A DNA stretch of 64,000 nucleotides from Dicyema japonicum (GCA_011109175.1 RDEW01000063.1:100965-164964), one strand, 5' to 3'; numbered from the stretch's first letter, positions 10,991-23,390 are shown. Numbers and translations: made by a program. Notes: generated from the sequence alone by a model not told the origin.

Positions 10991-12344
10991 CAGATTGTTT
11001 ATAGGATCTAAGAAAAGAGGTGGATTGATGGTTCTGATTTGTTGTAAAAATTACTTCGTCAATCATGTGGTTGGTCTCACCATTGATGTGCATGATTCTT
11101 AGTTTGTTTGAATTTTAATGGTTTTATAATTTTTACGATGTCGAATTTTTTTTATGTTTATTTTACTGTTTCCTAATGGTGTGAACACTATAATTTGATT
11201 CACTATGGCTTTTTGGCCTAAGATTTATTAACCATCGGAGAAACATCATTTTTGTTGTGGATTAGCGTGCCTTCATGTAGTCCATGTTTTAGTGACCATT
11301 CTATGTCATTATTGCATAAAATATAACATTTCACCTTTGCCGCTTCATTAGAGCACAACGATTAAGTTCCAAAAAATGTTACCTAATTGACTTTTATGAG
11401 GTTCCCGGTGGACTTGCAATTATATTCGACTGAAATCTGATTTTCTTATAAAAATTGGATTTTAAAAATTAATTTGTACTCTGAAGTTCTGATCAGGAAA
11501 GTTGGTTACTTGCCAATTTATTCGACTATTTTATCGAAGAATTCATAATAGAAGATCAAAATATTCTGGGCTTCATAAGGAATCCATTCACGCAGAAGAT
11601 TGAATATTTTTATGTTATCCTGCGAGAGACAAGACATTTGCATTTATGGTTAACATGATTAGACCTATTTTTCTTGTATAAAATTCGTGACTCGTTGCTT
11701 ACTTGATGTGTTGGAAAAGAGTCGCAAACTTAAAATTCCGCAATCATGGAAGTGTGGATGGTGTCGTGCTCCTTTCCTGCTGACACGTATAGGAAAATTC
11801 TGGACCAGATCTTATCATAATACAAGTTAACATTATTGGTATCCGGGTGACAATCAACGAACTACAACGTTTTCTTTTCAGACATTAAGTGAATAAATAG
11901 CTCTCTTTGAAGAGACAAATCTTAATCCACGACAGACAAGCTATATGATTCCCTATGCGATTATTAATCATGGATAGAGACAAGTTGGGGACCAAGGGGA
12001 GAGATACCCGACTATTGATTAAAATGTAGATTAATGCCTTGTTTAATGAAAATAAATTTAGACACTATTGGAGATCTGTACATTCAACGAAATCAACAGC
12101 AGATTCCCTAAAAGCCTAAGAATACTGAAGATAATATTAGAAGAGGTCGAAGTCCAGTGAAAAGATGTTAACATACTCGTGAATCTTTGTGTTATCAATA
12201 CTAACTCATACTAACCCAATTAAAGTATTATTGAGATAACGACAGTAGTCAATCATTAATGACACTTCGTCAATCAAAAACGACAATAGTCAATCAATAC
12301 GATATTATTATCTATTTAAGCACTTCACGAGAGCCATACTAATT
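10991..12344. other. Low-information duplicated DNA
   Basis: Parts match the 61.1-61.6 kb copy (11965-12140 equals about 61425-61575), but the copy at 61 kb lacks the middle (about 11130-11960). No convincing coding frame was found. Confidence 0.4.
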
Positions 12345-12460
12345 ATAGCCCCGCAGGCGCAGCAAAAGAAACAAGGTTAGATGTCATCCTTTTCCATGCT
12401 CCCCTGTTCCTAGCCAAGGCTCTCATGTTGTCCAGGTCGTCGGCATTTATTAGACTTTTT
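12345..12460 (-). mobile_element. LINE C-terminal tail fragment
   Basis: The minus strand reads ADDLDNMRALARNRGAWKRM and then AAPAGL with a stop. This is the same end of the LINE protein as DDLDTLRIIASNRGAWRK at 8249. Only about 35 codons are present. It is absent from the 61 kb copy of the segment. Confidence 0.65.
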
Positions 12461-13304
12461 TTAATTCAATACGATACTGGACAGAATATTCTCACTTTCA
12501 TTACAGTGAACAATTATAACTACATACTTCTATCATAAAGTCATTAAAACCATTCCGTAACGACTAGCCACACTCCCTTAACGTGTCGTTTGAATAGAGA
12601 AATTGCAGGTTTGAGTACCCATAATTTTGTAGAGTAACATATTTTATTAATATTTTGACTTCACACTATTTGCTTTAAGTAATAAGTGGATCATGTATTT
12701 AACTATTGTTTTACCTATATATTTTACATTACGGAATCATGAAACCTCCTGGTTCTGCACAGAACCACATATACCTGTCGGATTTTGGGAGAGTCCGCTC
12801 TTGGCTGTAACGTTTTTGTTAGCCTAGTTGTCAGCTGATGTCTATACAGAAATTGAAAAACCATTTATCAGAACAAGTTGTCTAGATGATTCTGCAATGT
12901 TTCCATTGCACTCTTTGTGATAAAAGTGGAAGAGGGCGAACCTACTTCTCCAACTCTCTTCGGTATCGGTAGTTTATAATAGATTATTTGAGTTGCATTA
13001 GGTCGGCACAAGCTGATGTTCTCCCTGGGGTTCCTTCCTTTATAAAAAATGAATAAAATAAAATTATTACAAAGATCAAAGGTAAAACCAAACTAATTAT
13101 TTTTTTATCCTGACGCGATCTACCAGAACACTGACCAAAAAAGGTAATCCAGAGGACGTTATCTAGGCGTTGAGATAGATCACAAAACTCTCTTCAGTGA
13201 TTTTTTAAGAGCTTCTTCAGTTTTGTAAGTTTGGCTTTAATATGGGTAATCTAATTGCTCTTCTTTCGGGTACGTTGTAAGATAATAATCATATACACCA
13301 GCTG

Positions 13305-13880
13305 TCAAGAATAAACAATATCAATGATATTGTTATATTTGTTGGTGGAGACGACATTATTGATTCCGACCTTAGAACATTCTTTCTTGAAGTTGCTACA
13401 GTACTTAGTTTTCAGACAATCGCTATGGATTAACTTCACCTGACGAATTTGGAGGTATATCTCACTAATAGCATCTCTGTATATGATTTTCCGATTTTGT
13501 ACGTATTTCCAAGTTTCCCGATCCATTTGAGAGGTAGGACACTTTGGTTTAGATTTCACAAAACTCTTTAGGTTTGTACGGACTTCAACGTATGAAATTT
13601 ATTATTGAAGGCTTTCGTTATTAGAGGTTTGCTCCTAGTGGTAGTCTTCAAATCTAGCATGAAGTACTAGAGAAACTTCAGATACCAAATCAACTTTGTC
13701 CTCCCTATTCACCTGGTCGATAATCACCTGCAGAGATATGATATTTACCCAACTTTCCGGTTGAGAAATTCGAATGGGCAGTCTTGTACCCATTCTTGTA
13801 CTACGAAGAGTTGTCGGACCACATCAGATGCGTTCTTATTGTTTTGTATATCCGGTTCATTCGCAGGTAGGTAGTGTTCA
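13305..13880 (-). pseudogene. Unknown multi-copy gene Z with short introns (copy 1)
   Basis: Two coherent coding stretches lie on the minus strand. The first (about 13875-13635) gives SDVVRQLFVVQEWVQD, then FEFLNRK, a 26-nt gttggg...ctgcag intron candidate at 13728-13753, then VIIDQVNREDKVDLVSEV. The second (13305-13559) gives QMDRETWKYVQNRKIIYRD and CLKTKYCSNFKKEC. Copies at 55700-55900 (inverted) and 62280-62480 keep these frames but have ctgctg in place of ctgcag, so that acceptor is missing; an in-frame cag 15 nt downstream could substitute. Product unknown. Confidence 0.45.
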
Positions 13881-14639
13881 CTTTATTTGTAAAAAAAGAC
13901 TTTTTCATCACAACAAGAAATTATTAACGAGATCCTTATGTTTAATTTTAAAGAATAGATCATTTTGTAATATTCCCAAAGTGATATAAACAACTAAGAT
14001 GATCTCGTGATTTTTGTCATTTTATCTTAAGATTTAAAAAAACATGTAAAGTCTTTACTTAAGAGGTTGGGATAGCGAATTCGTTTCCACGATTTGTTTG
14101 AATATGGGTCACCATAGATCACAGAATCGTTTTAATTAATTTTATTTTTAAGTTTTTTTAATTCTTAAAAAATTTAATTAATGTTTTTATTTTATTACAA
14201 TTTATATATTTGATCTTGTGGGCTAATAAGTAATGTAATGAAAATCTTATAACGATTCCTCAGCCAAAAGGTTAATCAAATGTTAAGTAAGCCGTTTAAA
14301 TGATTGTTTAGTATACAGGTTTTCCATTTCTTCTTCATCAGATCAACAATTTCAAACGGACTTGATCGATGTCATAAATTTGAGTACTTCAAAGAAAGAT
14401 TAAAATTGAACTTTAACTGAAGTTGATATTTACATTGAATATGCGATTTATAGAAATGACAAATAAATCTGGAGTAAATAGTTAGAGTTATAAAAATAAA
14501 ATTTACATGCATTTTCCGAAATCTGCTATCAAGTCGGATTTTGCCAATTTTTATATTGTTTTTGCTTAGGGAATTATATTATTATAGGCACGTACGCAAT
14601 GCCAAGATCATGACAAAGCATGTGCAACACGAAAAGTTA

Positions 14640-14890
14640 ACAATCTAATTAACGTCGCCCATCTTTTTCGTTCCGTTGCCATGTTCCGTAGCATATCTAG
14701 ATCGTCCCATCTTTAAGGCACTTTCCAATCTTCCTAGATCTTCATCTAGAATAACCGGCAGTGTTGTCCTCGGTCTGTCGCGGAAACGAAAAGCTTATAA
14801 GACAAAATACTCCTCCATTGCTATGTTGGTAGGGTCCCCATATCGTGGCGGAGTATGTTTCCAAAGAGCCTCTATCTTGATAAGGAATTA
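14640..14890 (-). mobile_element. LINE C-terminal tail inside the duplicated block (copy 1)
   Basis: Across frames the minus strand gives NSNGG/AMEEYFVL, FRDRPRTTLPVILDEDLG, ALKDGDDLDMLRNMA, then RVAHALS and a stop. This is the standard LINE tail. Copies lie at 54640-54940 (+) and 63240-63480 (-) within the same block, so the insertion predates the block's duplication. Confidence 0.75.
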
Positions 14891-15429
14891 TAGACAGATT
14901 TAATAAAACTCTGACGAAAAATCTGTCTAAATTGATGACAGAAAATGGTACTAAAAATTGAAAACAATTTTCAACTAAGATAACTTTTATTAACAACACA
15001 ACACCGAATGCTTTCACCCAATGAAACGGCATTCAGAATATAAGAGGCACTTCAGGGATAATACAGTAATTTTTCCAACAATTACAAAGTTGTTATTTTA
15101 TGTGTGGAAATACTTTTGGCAGTAAAATACCGAAAGATGACACATTTGTGAATACATTCTTCTAAAAGTCCACGATTGTAGATATCTGTTTTGGAATATT
15201 CCAATTGAATGAACAGCTGCACATTATCAAAAGCGACTCCAAATCCACTTGATCGGGATATTTTAGGAGCATCTTCATAATTTCGAAAACATCAAGGATT
15301 TTTGGTATTCTTTTGTTATAATTGACAAAATTAAAAATTTTGTAAGATTTTAGAATATCGACTGTATTTCAAATAATTATATAAATTCAAATAAATTGAA
15401 GACCGTTTAACGAATTAATATTAGTAGTA
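14891..15429. repeat. Duplicated block spacer
   Basis: Matches 54120-54640 inverted and 63485-64000 direct. AT-rich, with no reading frame conserved among the three copies that I could recognise. Confidence 0.5.
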
Positions 15430-16618
15430 CAAAGCTTAATGGAATGCTTTCTTGTATTTCAGTATGTGATTTCGGTTTGAGATAAATAGCGACAATGACA
15501 CACGTGATATTAGTCCAATAACTCCGAACACGATTCCAATTATTTGATTTTTCGTCAGTTTTTTTATGGCTTTTATTTCAATCGTTAATTGTTCTTCAAA
15601 GCATCCTTCATCTAAAATTCAAACAAATTCAGTAACCGTCTCCAATAAATTGAAAACTCAAATCATTGCGGAAAAATTGTATTTTAAGAGATGAAATTTC
15701 GATAGTCACATTTTTATAGCTTTGTGAGATGAATCCACATTGATAATATCCTCCCAATTTAATTATTTTAAAATTTTTTTCCAGTGAAACGCATTTATTT
15801 CTGTTAATACCAACACAAACAGAAAATCTATAAATACGATATTTATTCCAGATTGTTTAAATGCCGCAATAGTTATAGTAGTATGACTACTTTTCAATGT
15901 ATATTCATAGTTAATATATTTATAGTCAGTATATTTACTTTTTATCATATTATACTCATAATCACTGAAATGCTCATCTGTTTTCTAAGAATTTATGCAA
16001 ACGTGTACAATTTTGTTATTGTCAATATATGATATTTTGATAAGTCCGTTTATTACTGCTCTGATTTTCTTTTGGTTAAATAAAAACCAAATCGGCGTAT
16101 TTGGGTCGTTATTTGGGTTACAGTCATTAGCTAAATAAATTTTAATAAAAACCTTTTCCAGTAAAATAGTATAATCTACCATTAAACTGATATTGCAACT
16201 TGTTTGAATAAATGTAAGAGATAATTATTCGAAAAATAATATGAGTATAACCACATCGGTAGTATCCCCATATTAGTGTTGGATCTTTGTGATATTAGTA
16301 TAACGTTACCAGCTTAAGTACATCAAAAAAACGTACCATAAACAACTTCTTTACTAAGTCAATAGTATAAAACTCATTGTAGAAGTATGGAATAAGTTTA
16401 AATTTTATGAGAAAAAAACAAATCGTACCATTAGTTTCCATACATCTATATGTTTCTCGGAAAGTAAATTGATAAACTATATTCCTAAAGTTAACGAAAT
16501 ATATACTAGAAGGATTATAAATGACATATGAATCAATTAATATATATCTCTCATCACATTTTATTTTGACTATTTTGCTAAACAGTATAATTATGATATA
16601 ATGAATAGTTCTGTTCAT
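15430..16618 (-). pseudogene. Signal-peptide/TM membrane-protein family, copy 1
   Basis: The gene starts MNRTIHYIIIILFSKIVKIKC, a signal-peptide-like leader, and ends with DEGCFEEQ...KKLTKNQIIGIVFGVIG, the start of a C-terminal membrane helix. Introns matching copy 2 are visible at 16485-16506 (22 nt), 16313-16336 (24 nt), 15985-16008 (24 nt) and 15612-15636 (25 nt). The 15985-16008 intron is in phase: its removal joins two ORFs (ending KIVHVCINS and beginning TDEHFSDYEYNM) in the same frame and removes only its own terminal TAG. Several one- or two-base deletions elsewhere break the frame. The whole copy sits in the 13.1-16.7 kb duplicated block. Family unknown; probably a type I surface protein. 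Confidence 0.65.
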
Positions 16619-16750
16619 GTAATCTAAATTTTATTAGGTCAAATTTTGTTTTATTTAAATTTGTATTTTAATTGTTAGATTTAATTATAATTTATATTTC
16701 TATATTTCATTACCATTTTTATTAAATATCTTTAATTATAGAAAATATAG

Positions 16751-17868
16751 TGAGTAGTCCAACTAAGTGAGCGTATCCTAATGCGAATGCACGACACCCT
16801 GATAGCTGGGTCAAGTGTGTCTCCTAGGAAGTACGCCATAATAACGACCGAGAAAACACAGGCAACCCACCTAGGCACTATCAGACTTTTTTTGTCTGCT
16901 AAGTATGGTGTTTATGATGGTGGGCTAGTAATATGAAGGCGTTGATCGAATTACAATGTAATAATTTGATGGAAAAGATCAACTTAAAAACCCTTCATAT
17001 GGTCCTTTTCAGAGCATTGGACAATCCACATGTCGACCTTAATAGGTCGACAATATGCTAAACGGTGACAACTCACCTCGATCGGAGGCGCTGTACACGT
17101 ATTTGCAAGACCGCAATATTTTTTGGGGTCAATCAACAACTACATGTCCCCACTGTAAGTCAAGGAGTATGTCGGTTGATAATTTAGCCATTCGATGTAG
17201 ATCCATGCTCTGCCACGACGGTGTATGGAGCATAACGAGGTAGTAAGGAGTCTTCATCTTCTACTATGCAATAAGTATGGTATTAGCCACACCAGAAAGT
17301 TGCGGACTCATAAGGTGCAATCTGTAGTAGAGAACACCTGGGTCCAAATTAAAGTAGACAGTGTTATCCGTACCTCAGTGATAGTCACCACAATAAACCG
17401 GACATTGTGGTACGCGATAAAGAGTCTGGCCAAGTCCTTATCATAGAGGTAGACATCACGTCTCAAGACCGTTTTCAGACTTTGGAGGTGGAGAAAAAAA
17501 GGAAGTATGACTTTCTTGCAAACAAGATGGGGCAGATTCTTGGTTGCAAGGTCCTCGTTATTCCTATAGTAATAACGTGGGAAGGAATTGCAACAAAGTA
17601 CCACAAGGGTTATCTGAAGCAGTTGGGGGTAGATATGAAGCTCCAGGCCTATCTACTGTCCACTGTGTTATTGCGGATCTTAGAAAACCTGACACTGGAG
17701 ATTAGGAGGCAGAGCCCTGAGATGCCATATGGGCAGAGGGTTCAATTGGACAAGGCGCTTTCGGTGTTGTTTCAGCAACCGGAATCAAACCTGCCTGAGG
17801 AGGCTGGCGAGGAAGGTTGTTGATTATTAAATATATTAACTTTTTTTATTGTATGTTAAATAAAGTGA
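16751..17868 (+). mobile_element. R2-like insertion c, 5'-truncated, with 10-bp target duplication
   Basis: The 1118-bp insert is flanked by gaaaatatag at 16741-16750 and 17869-17878. An uninterrupted version of the flanks exists at 4797-4806 (inverted). Coding pieces in order are LSERILMRMHDTL (from 16763), MKALIELQCNNLMEKINLKT (16933-17070), a CPHCKSRSMSVDNLAIRC knuckle (17055-17243), HNEVVRSLHLLLCNKYG (17225-17446), then RYAI-less KESGQVLIIEVDITSQDRF and YDFLANKMGQILGCKVLVIP (17407-17823). It ends with AATAAAGTGA. The conserved C-terminal part is the restriction-like endonuclease of R2-type elements; the RT catalytic core is missing. Several frameshifts make it inactive. Confidence 0.85.
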
Positions 17869-17879
17869 GAAAATATAGT

Positions 17880-19249
17880 TAACATTATCAATTTCTCTTT
17901 CTAACTATTCCTTCATTACTCAACAACGTGAGAATCTTGAACAATAATTCTAGCTTTTATCACTATGCCGCTCCGAATCCTATCGTTTCAAAATCAGCTA
18001 TAAAAATCGGCAAAATACGTAAATTTGAAAAAAAACCCACGTCTCTTTAAATTCTTATTAAAGCTTAACAATTGGATTCAGAAAAGCAGTTGTACAATGA
18101 AGGAACACAGCAAAAATTTTTCATTCATGTCGAGGTTTTTTAATTAATGGTTTAACTCCTTCTTTCTTGATGTTTCCTTTTTCGATGTTAGATAATAATA
18201 AGTGGTTAGTGCGTTCACTCACGATTGGCTGTGAGTTAGATTTTTACACTTTTACCTACATTAACAAAGATTATTTTCTTTTTTGCTTTCTCTATTTCTT
18301 AAGCATCGATAGGGTTCCACAAAATCGAGAAACGCTTTTCATCTTTACTCCGTGTTTGATTGGCTATTCATCTTCTATCCGTGATTGCAAAAACCAGAGA
18401 ATCCAAAAGCTAATAAATAGCGACAACAAAAAATGGACGCTGCTCCTCAAACCACTAAAAAATCTAAGGCGAACTGAGTTGACTCCTGTATTGACTTTTT
18501 TATAAAAATATCAATGAGTAGGAAGAAAATGAGAATTTTGCTTTAACGAAGATGAACATCGCCCAATTTATATAAATTGGTTACAAAGTGTGTTAATAGA
18601 AAATCGACAGATCTATTGAAGCACACCATCTGATTTTAATTAGTTCCCAGAATAGGATCTATTTTAAATCCATAGCAACTTCACATCTGACTTCTTGTTC
18701 TCAGATCTAAATAATCTTTGAAGTGACAGGAAACTAGCTTGAGTTCTCCGAAAGGTACAATCTCCCGAAAAAAATAGGACCAATACTCATCGAAGGGGTT
18801 AACAATTAAATCAATTGCTTCCTATTGGATTTCAACCTTGACAACCATCGCAATACATAATCCATGATGCGAATAGTCAACATTGATGAGGTCTTAACCA
18901 GCAGTCTTGTTATTTCAGAGAATATAATTGTTAATATAATTCCAACTGGAGAGAGATTGAAGATCTACTACTGGAGCTTGTAAAGACCTCAGTTCTGGAA
19001 GCATTGCCAAGCCAAAATTATTCAAAATTTTTATTGTATATTGAAGTTTTTCTATATTAGTTTCTATTAATACTTAATTTTATTTTTTTCCATATGATCC
19101 GATGATAGTTTATCTTTCAGCAGCTTTATATACGATTAATTAATCACTAGCGTCTGAGAAAAATTCATTTCACGGCATTCTTCGATTAATGTTATTAAAC
19201 CCACCTTCATTGTTAATATTTCTTTGCGATAATTCAATATTCGAGGGAG
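17880..19249. other. AT-rich DNA with one possible SINE head
   Basis: 17880-17995 is the target flank shared with 4673-4796. At about 18198-18235 agtggttagtgcgttcactc resembles the A-box start of the SINE at 27396. The 112-codon ORF over it (18167-18505) is therefore likely chance. Nothing else recognised. Confidence 0.4.
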
Positions 19250-19480
19250 GATCAAAAAAATGCTTTCACTTCTTTGTTTTCATATCTTGGGTGTATGTTT
19301 TTTTATAGACGATCCGGTTCCGCAGTGAAGTTCATTGATGACGGAGCCACTCGTCAAGTCAAAGCATATTGATGCGTGGAACTTTCAACCGAAATGTGCA
19401 GTATCGTGATTCGAACTAGCGACCTTCAGGCCTCTTGACCAGCAACCGTCACACAACGCCACCCGCCCTGGAAAAACAAG
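19250..19480 (-). mobile_element. tRNA-derived SINE (copy S3)
   Basis: The minus strand begins with a tRNA-like head (ggtggcgttgtgtgacgg as A box, ctagttcgaatcacg as B box). It is followed by a core gaaagttccacgcat...cttgacgagtggc, and an A-rich end. The core and the end (caaagaagtgaa) match the plus-strand copy at 29729-29930. A Pol III A/B-box head fused to a shared non-tRNA body defines a SINE. Confidence 0.7.
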
Positions 19481-19829
19481 GCATCATACTCTTATGTATT
19501 AGATGCTGACCACTACATCTAAATTCAAAGATAACTCTAATGAGATATCTCAAAAAAATACTTTCCGAGGTAGTGAAGCTGACAAAGTCTTGAGAGATGA
19601 AGATCACTTGTGTTTATTGTCTTAGTAGCTTTCTTATTGTCTTAGTGTAACAGATTATCCAGGCGTGTCTTAGTAGCTTACTCGTCATTCCCAGTGTTTT
19701 TTTGATCTGACGCACTTTCTGTACGTTTGTGCTGCATGTAGATCAATAGAATATGTCATTCAAGATTCCTTCCAATAAGGAACCTCAGGTTTTAACAAGA
19801 CTATCTTAGACACTTCTTGAATCAGACAA

Positions 19830-20223
19830 CCTAGTCGCGTACAGGTAAAGATTCTTCAGTTACCTCTTGATAAATCCAATCCAAATACAATGCAGACACA
19901 TCCTCATCAAAGTAATCCGAAGACTCGTTTGGGACGTACTACTGGATAGCCCTCCTCTTATTGTGGATGACTGGGAGACTAGCATCGACAGAAAAACGAG
20001 ATTACATAGCACAATTACAGTCTGGAAAATTCCTTCTAAAAGACAAATTAAGCTCTTGGCATCTTCCACCGGACCAGTTATCATTGATTCTTCAAGAAGT
20101 ATTCTCCTGTCCGGAACCTCCGGTGAACATCAGAGACATGATGAAACGTCCAGCATTAGCTGCTGAACGCCTGAGGACAGTTGGGTTTTTCAAGGTAGCG
20201 AGGTCGAGGTTAATTGGCACCTG
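19830..20223 (+). pseudogene. Unknown repeated coding segment (paired with 52310-52695)
   Basis: Plus-strand frames read KILQLPLDKSN near the start, LDSPPLIVDD in the middle, and at the end SLILQEVFSCPEPPVNIRDM and RPALAAERLRTVGFF. The segment at 52282-52695 has the same order (KILQSPPDKTKLKII, LDGSPPLINDSEDTL, then GPQVNIKDL). Frame breaks in both show decay. Size and dispersion suggest a transposon ORF (perhaps ORF1 or a linker region), but no domain is recognised. Confidence 0.5.
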
Positions 20224-21163
20224 AATAATAATTTGAATGTCTCAATGATTGTGACTTCCATTACATCAGAGTGATTTTAATGAAGACCTTAGCAGACTTT
20301 CTAGTGTTTTATGAAAGCCTTCAAAAAGTTTAGTTTTCATTGTGAGGAGATGGTGTTGTTAATTGTTTAGAAACACTGCATCATCGCTGCTAAATGTAGG
20401 AATATCGTTCAGGAAGAGGTTCTACACGATAAGTGACAGAGGAGATCTTACTGGACGAAGTTTAGCATACACTTACGTATTTTGTAGAACATGCTACTAC
20501 ACTCCGCTCAGTTCATTAGGAAGTTACGATCCATATTTTAAATTTTTCTGAATGTCAGAAACAAAGGGGTTACTTGTAAAATTCTATGAGCATTTCAGGA
20601 GATATTTAAAAGTTTTCTTCTCTAACTGATCAAAGAATCGTGAATTTTAAAAACTCATCGATGTAAGTCAAGTCACATGAATTTTTTTCTCCACAAATTG
20701 ATTTGAATTTCAGTTCATGTCGCTTTTTAAATCTGTCAAGCCAGCCGTTTAAAGCTTTGAAAGTATCAAATCCAATTTTTGAAGCCGTAAATAAAGCAAT
20801 TTTCTTTATGAAAGGACTTGATATTGGACCTTATCTTCGCGTAGATTCTGAAATATTTCTAAAACTTGATCATCGAATTTAGATTTCTCACAATAAGGCA
20901 TAAGATTCTCATCCTTGTTCAGAAAAGGTACAATTGTTTTTTTTATTCGCGAAATCATGCCTTTACTAGTTTTGTATTTTTTATATCTGTCTTTCAAATA
21001 ATTTGTTCTTCAATATCAATTTCTCAATATCAATTTAGCAATCGTTAATTTTGTTTCGTAGTTAATAACCATTCACAACAAAAATGTAAATAAACGTGTT
21101 AATTAAAATTATATATTTTTAATAAAATATAATTTATTTACTTATATTTCATTCCCCATAATT
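20224..21163. other. No recognised feature
   Basis: AT-rich; short opposing ORFs only. The minus-strand ORF at 20806-20997 is lysine-rich and unremarkable. No repeat match found within the window. Confidence 0.4.
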
Positions 21164-21300
21164 TTATAGTGCCCCAAAATTTCCATATTTTTTATCGATT
21201 TTCCATTTTACTTTGCCAAAATGTTGGCCAAAAAAATGCCCCAAAATCCGAGGGTGCCCCACCCCTGGGTCTGCCCAATTCGGGGTCGGACTGTATTGGT
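21164..21300 (-). repeat. Possible DNA-transposon end (TIR-like)
   Basis: The minus strand begins tacagtccgaccccgaattg and continues into a GC-rich run with repeated gtgcccc/tgcccca units. A related start, tacagcccgaccccgaaatg, occurs on the plus strand at 43726-43745. This could be the terminal repeat of a pogo-like or other cut-and-paste element. No transposase is visible beside either. Confidence 0.3.
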
Positions 21301-21694
21301 TTTTGATGTGCTTATGTATATACTGTTGCTTTGATTTGTAAAAGCTTTTTTCTAGTTTCAAAGAATTGTCTTCAATAATAAAATTTGTAATTTGTTCAAT
21401 TATTTCTGGTTATTTTTTTCTTAGAACTTTTAGCCCGTACATAATCATAGAAATCCAAATTTTCATCGGAATTTTATAATTTTATATTTTGCAGAAGGTG
21501 ATATATCAAATATTTTTTTCACAGGAATATCGTTTTTTAATCTTAGAATTTGATTAAATAAATCAAATGTGAGTTTTTTTTTTTCGGGTATTTACATTAT
21601 AAACATTGTCTTCCTCATGTTATTTATCGTTAATTTATATATTTTGCATTTTTATTTATAATATTGGGATCGTTATTTATCTTTTTATTATTAT

Positions 21695-22315
21695 AAAGCA
21701 CAACGTCTTGCCATTGGAAATGACAAAACCAGTGCAGTACCAAACATTAATCTTTTGGTTAATTTTCTCCACTTTCCACGATCCTGAGCCAAATCCCTCA
21801 AGTAATCCATATCACCAGCTATAAATAGGAGTGCGGAGTCGGCCAATTCTAAATATAAATCTGATAAATCTGAGTAGAATTCATCAAATAGAGCCGGATC
21901 TTTGTTAATCCAACCACTGTGAGGTGCGTATACATTGATAATGGAGACAATGTCAGTGCTTGCTTTGGCATTCATAAACTTCATTTATAAAACTCCGATG
22001 CGGTCATTAACTGACCATAATCTGTAGATATGGGGAAGAAATTCCATTTTGATGGCAATACCCAGTCCATAGTGCCTGTTGACAGTCCGGAGAAAGATCA
22101 CTTTAAATTTACCACATGTTTCGTCGTGGTTATCTTTGATTTTGGTTTCCTGTAGTTAACCGATTGCGACATCGTAATTATGTAGGTCTTGAGAGAAGGA
22201 GGTCCTTTTCCAAGAAGAGGTTAGGCATCGGTCGTTGAATGAGAACAGCGAGAATTTCTCCAAAAGATAAGGTTCGTACTTTTCAGACATGTTAATACTT
22301 AATTAGAGCCACGTC
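21695..22315 (-). mobile_element. LINE with endonuclease joined directly to the RT tail
   Basis: Minus-strand motifs are LQETKIKDNHDE, RHYGLGIAI, SIINVYAPHSG and LLFIAGD, all landmarks of an APE-type endonuclease. At AGDMDY the frame then passes without a stop into LRDLAQDRGKWRKLTKRL, the extreme C-terminus of these LINE proteins. The linker and RT (normally over 2 kb) are missing. The 5' side carries gagccacgtcaccagctcaa (plus-strand reading), the leader also seen at 10021 and 60131. Confidence 0.8.
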
Positions 22316-23057
22316 ACCAGCTCAACCAAAACTTTTGAATTTTATCTTTATCTTTTTGGGATTTGTATTTAAAATAATAGGATCATTAATTATCTCTCTG
22401 GATGCACTGTAATATTATTAAAAACACATATTTTCGTCTCTCTTCCTTGTACGTAAAATCGTCTGAAATTTCAAATATTTCTTCTACTGATTCATCTTCA
22501 GAAAATGCATTAATCATTCAATTTCATTTTTGCTTCTTGTTCCTGAAGAAATCCCCATGAAGACATTAAGCGGCATATGTCGGGATTTGCATGCATAGAA
22601 TTGTTATAATCGTTTACTAGCTTTAGGTATTTGAATATATCATTTCTAATAGCCAATATCCACTTCTTTATGGATTGGTTTAACCTAAAGATAATATATA
22701 TAACCTCTCTACTTGCCATGGTATCCTAGATGCTCTTGGACGACCAAAACTTGTTTCGTGCCAAATTCTTTTTAAACTTCGTCAAGTGTAGAATTTTGGT
22801 ATTCTTTTCCATTTTAGCTATGCACTAAGACTGGTGTTCGAATTACGCAGGATATCCCCTTTACTATGTTCGATATTTCAGATGCAGATTTTGAGGATCA
22901 ACAACACCAAATTTGCACAAAGAACATATCAGTACAAGAATCTTTTAATAAAATGAAATTAGACCAATATTAATCCTCGTTAAATTCCGAATATTTCATA
23001 AACTCAAAAGGATTTCTGTCACGTGGAGCATATGCTATTAATGGTGCAATTGTTGGT
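22316..23057. other. No recognised feature
   Basis: AT-rich. The short minus ORF at 22510-22719 begins MASREVIYIIFRLNQSIK and has no recognised relatives here. Confidence 0.4.
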
Positions 23058-23390
23058 TTAGTTGACTTCAAACGCAGAGACTAAATTAATTACAAAGTTA
23101 AACCTGACAAAGAGCACACTCTTCTTTTTATCAAGCGTCACAGGTGGTCTTATTAATCTGTAGTGACTCTCTAGCTGGATGACTCTGGATGAAGACTCGT
23201 TACAGCGTTCCAGAACTTGTCTCCACGTAATGACATTTCCCCGGGGAGAATAGTTGGATCCTCTTGATGCCACACGGGCAAGGACGTCGACTAAGTTAGG
23301 TGGATCCATTGACGCCATCCCAAGGAAGAAAATAATTTATGACCAACCAGCACACAACATCACATGGTGTCACGCGGCCAAAAACTAAAT
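23058..23390 (-). mobile_element. 5' leader and first codons of another LINE
   Basis: On the minus strand the leader ggccgcgtgacaccatgtga precedes an ATG opening MASMDPPNLVDVLARVASRG, then RGNVITWRQVLERC. Composition is GC-rich relative to its surroundings. Leaders with the same cacatggygtcacgyggc-like motif occur at 36230 and 39285. After about 85 codons the sequence drops into AT-rich DNA, so only the start of the element remains. Clade not assigned. Confidence 0.5.

Noticed and set aside
12545-12630. tRNA-like B box (gcaggtttgagtaccc)
   Set aside because: No matching A box or cloverleaf could be drawn.
16295-16618. 107-codon ORF as a complete gene
   Set aside because: It is the unspliced read-through of the first exons of the membrane-protein family; alignment with the copy at 52907 shows the frame switches at introns and at small deletions.
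18167-18505. 112-codon plus-strand ORF
   Set aside because: It runs through a SINE-like head (about 18198-18235) and has no repeat partner or motif; likely chance.
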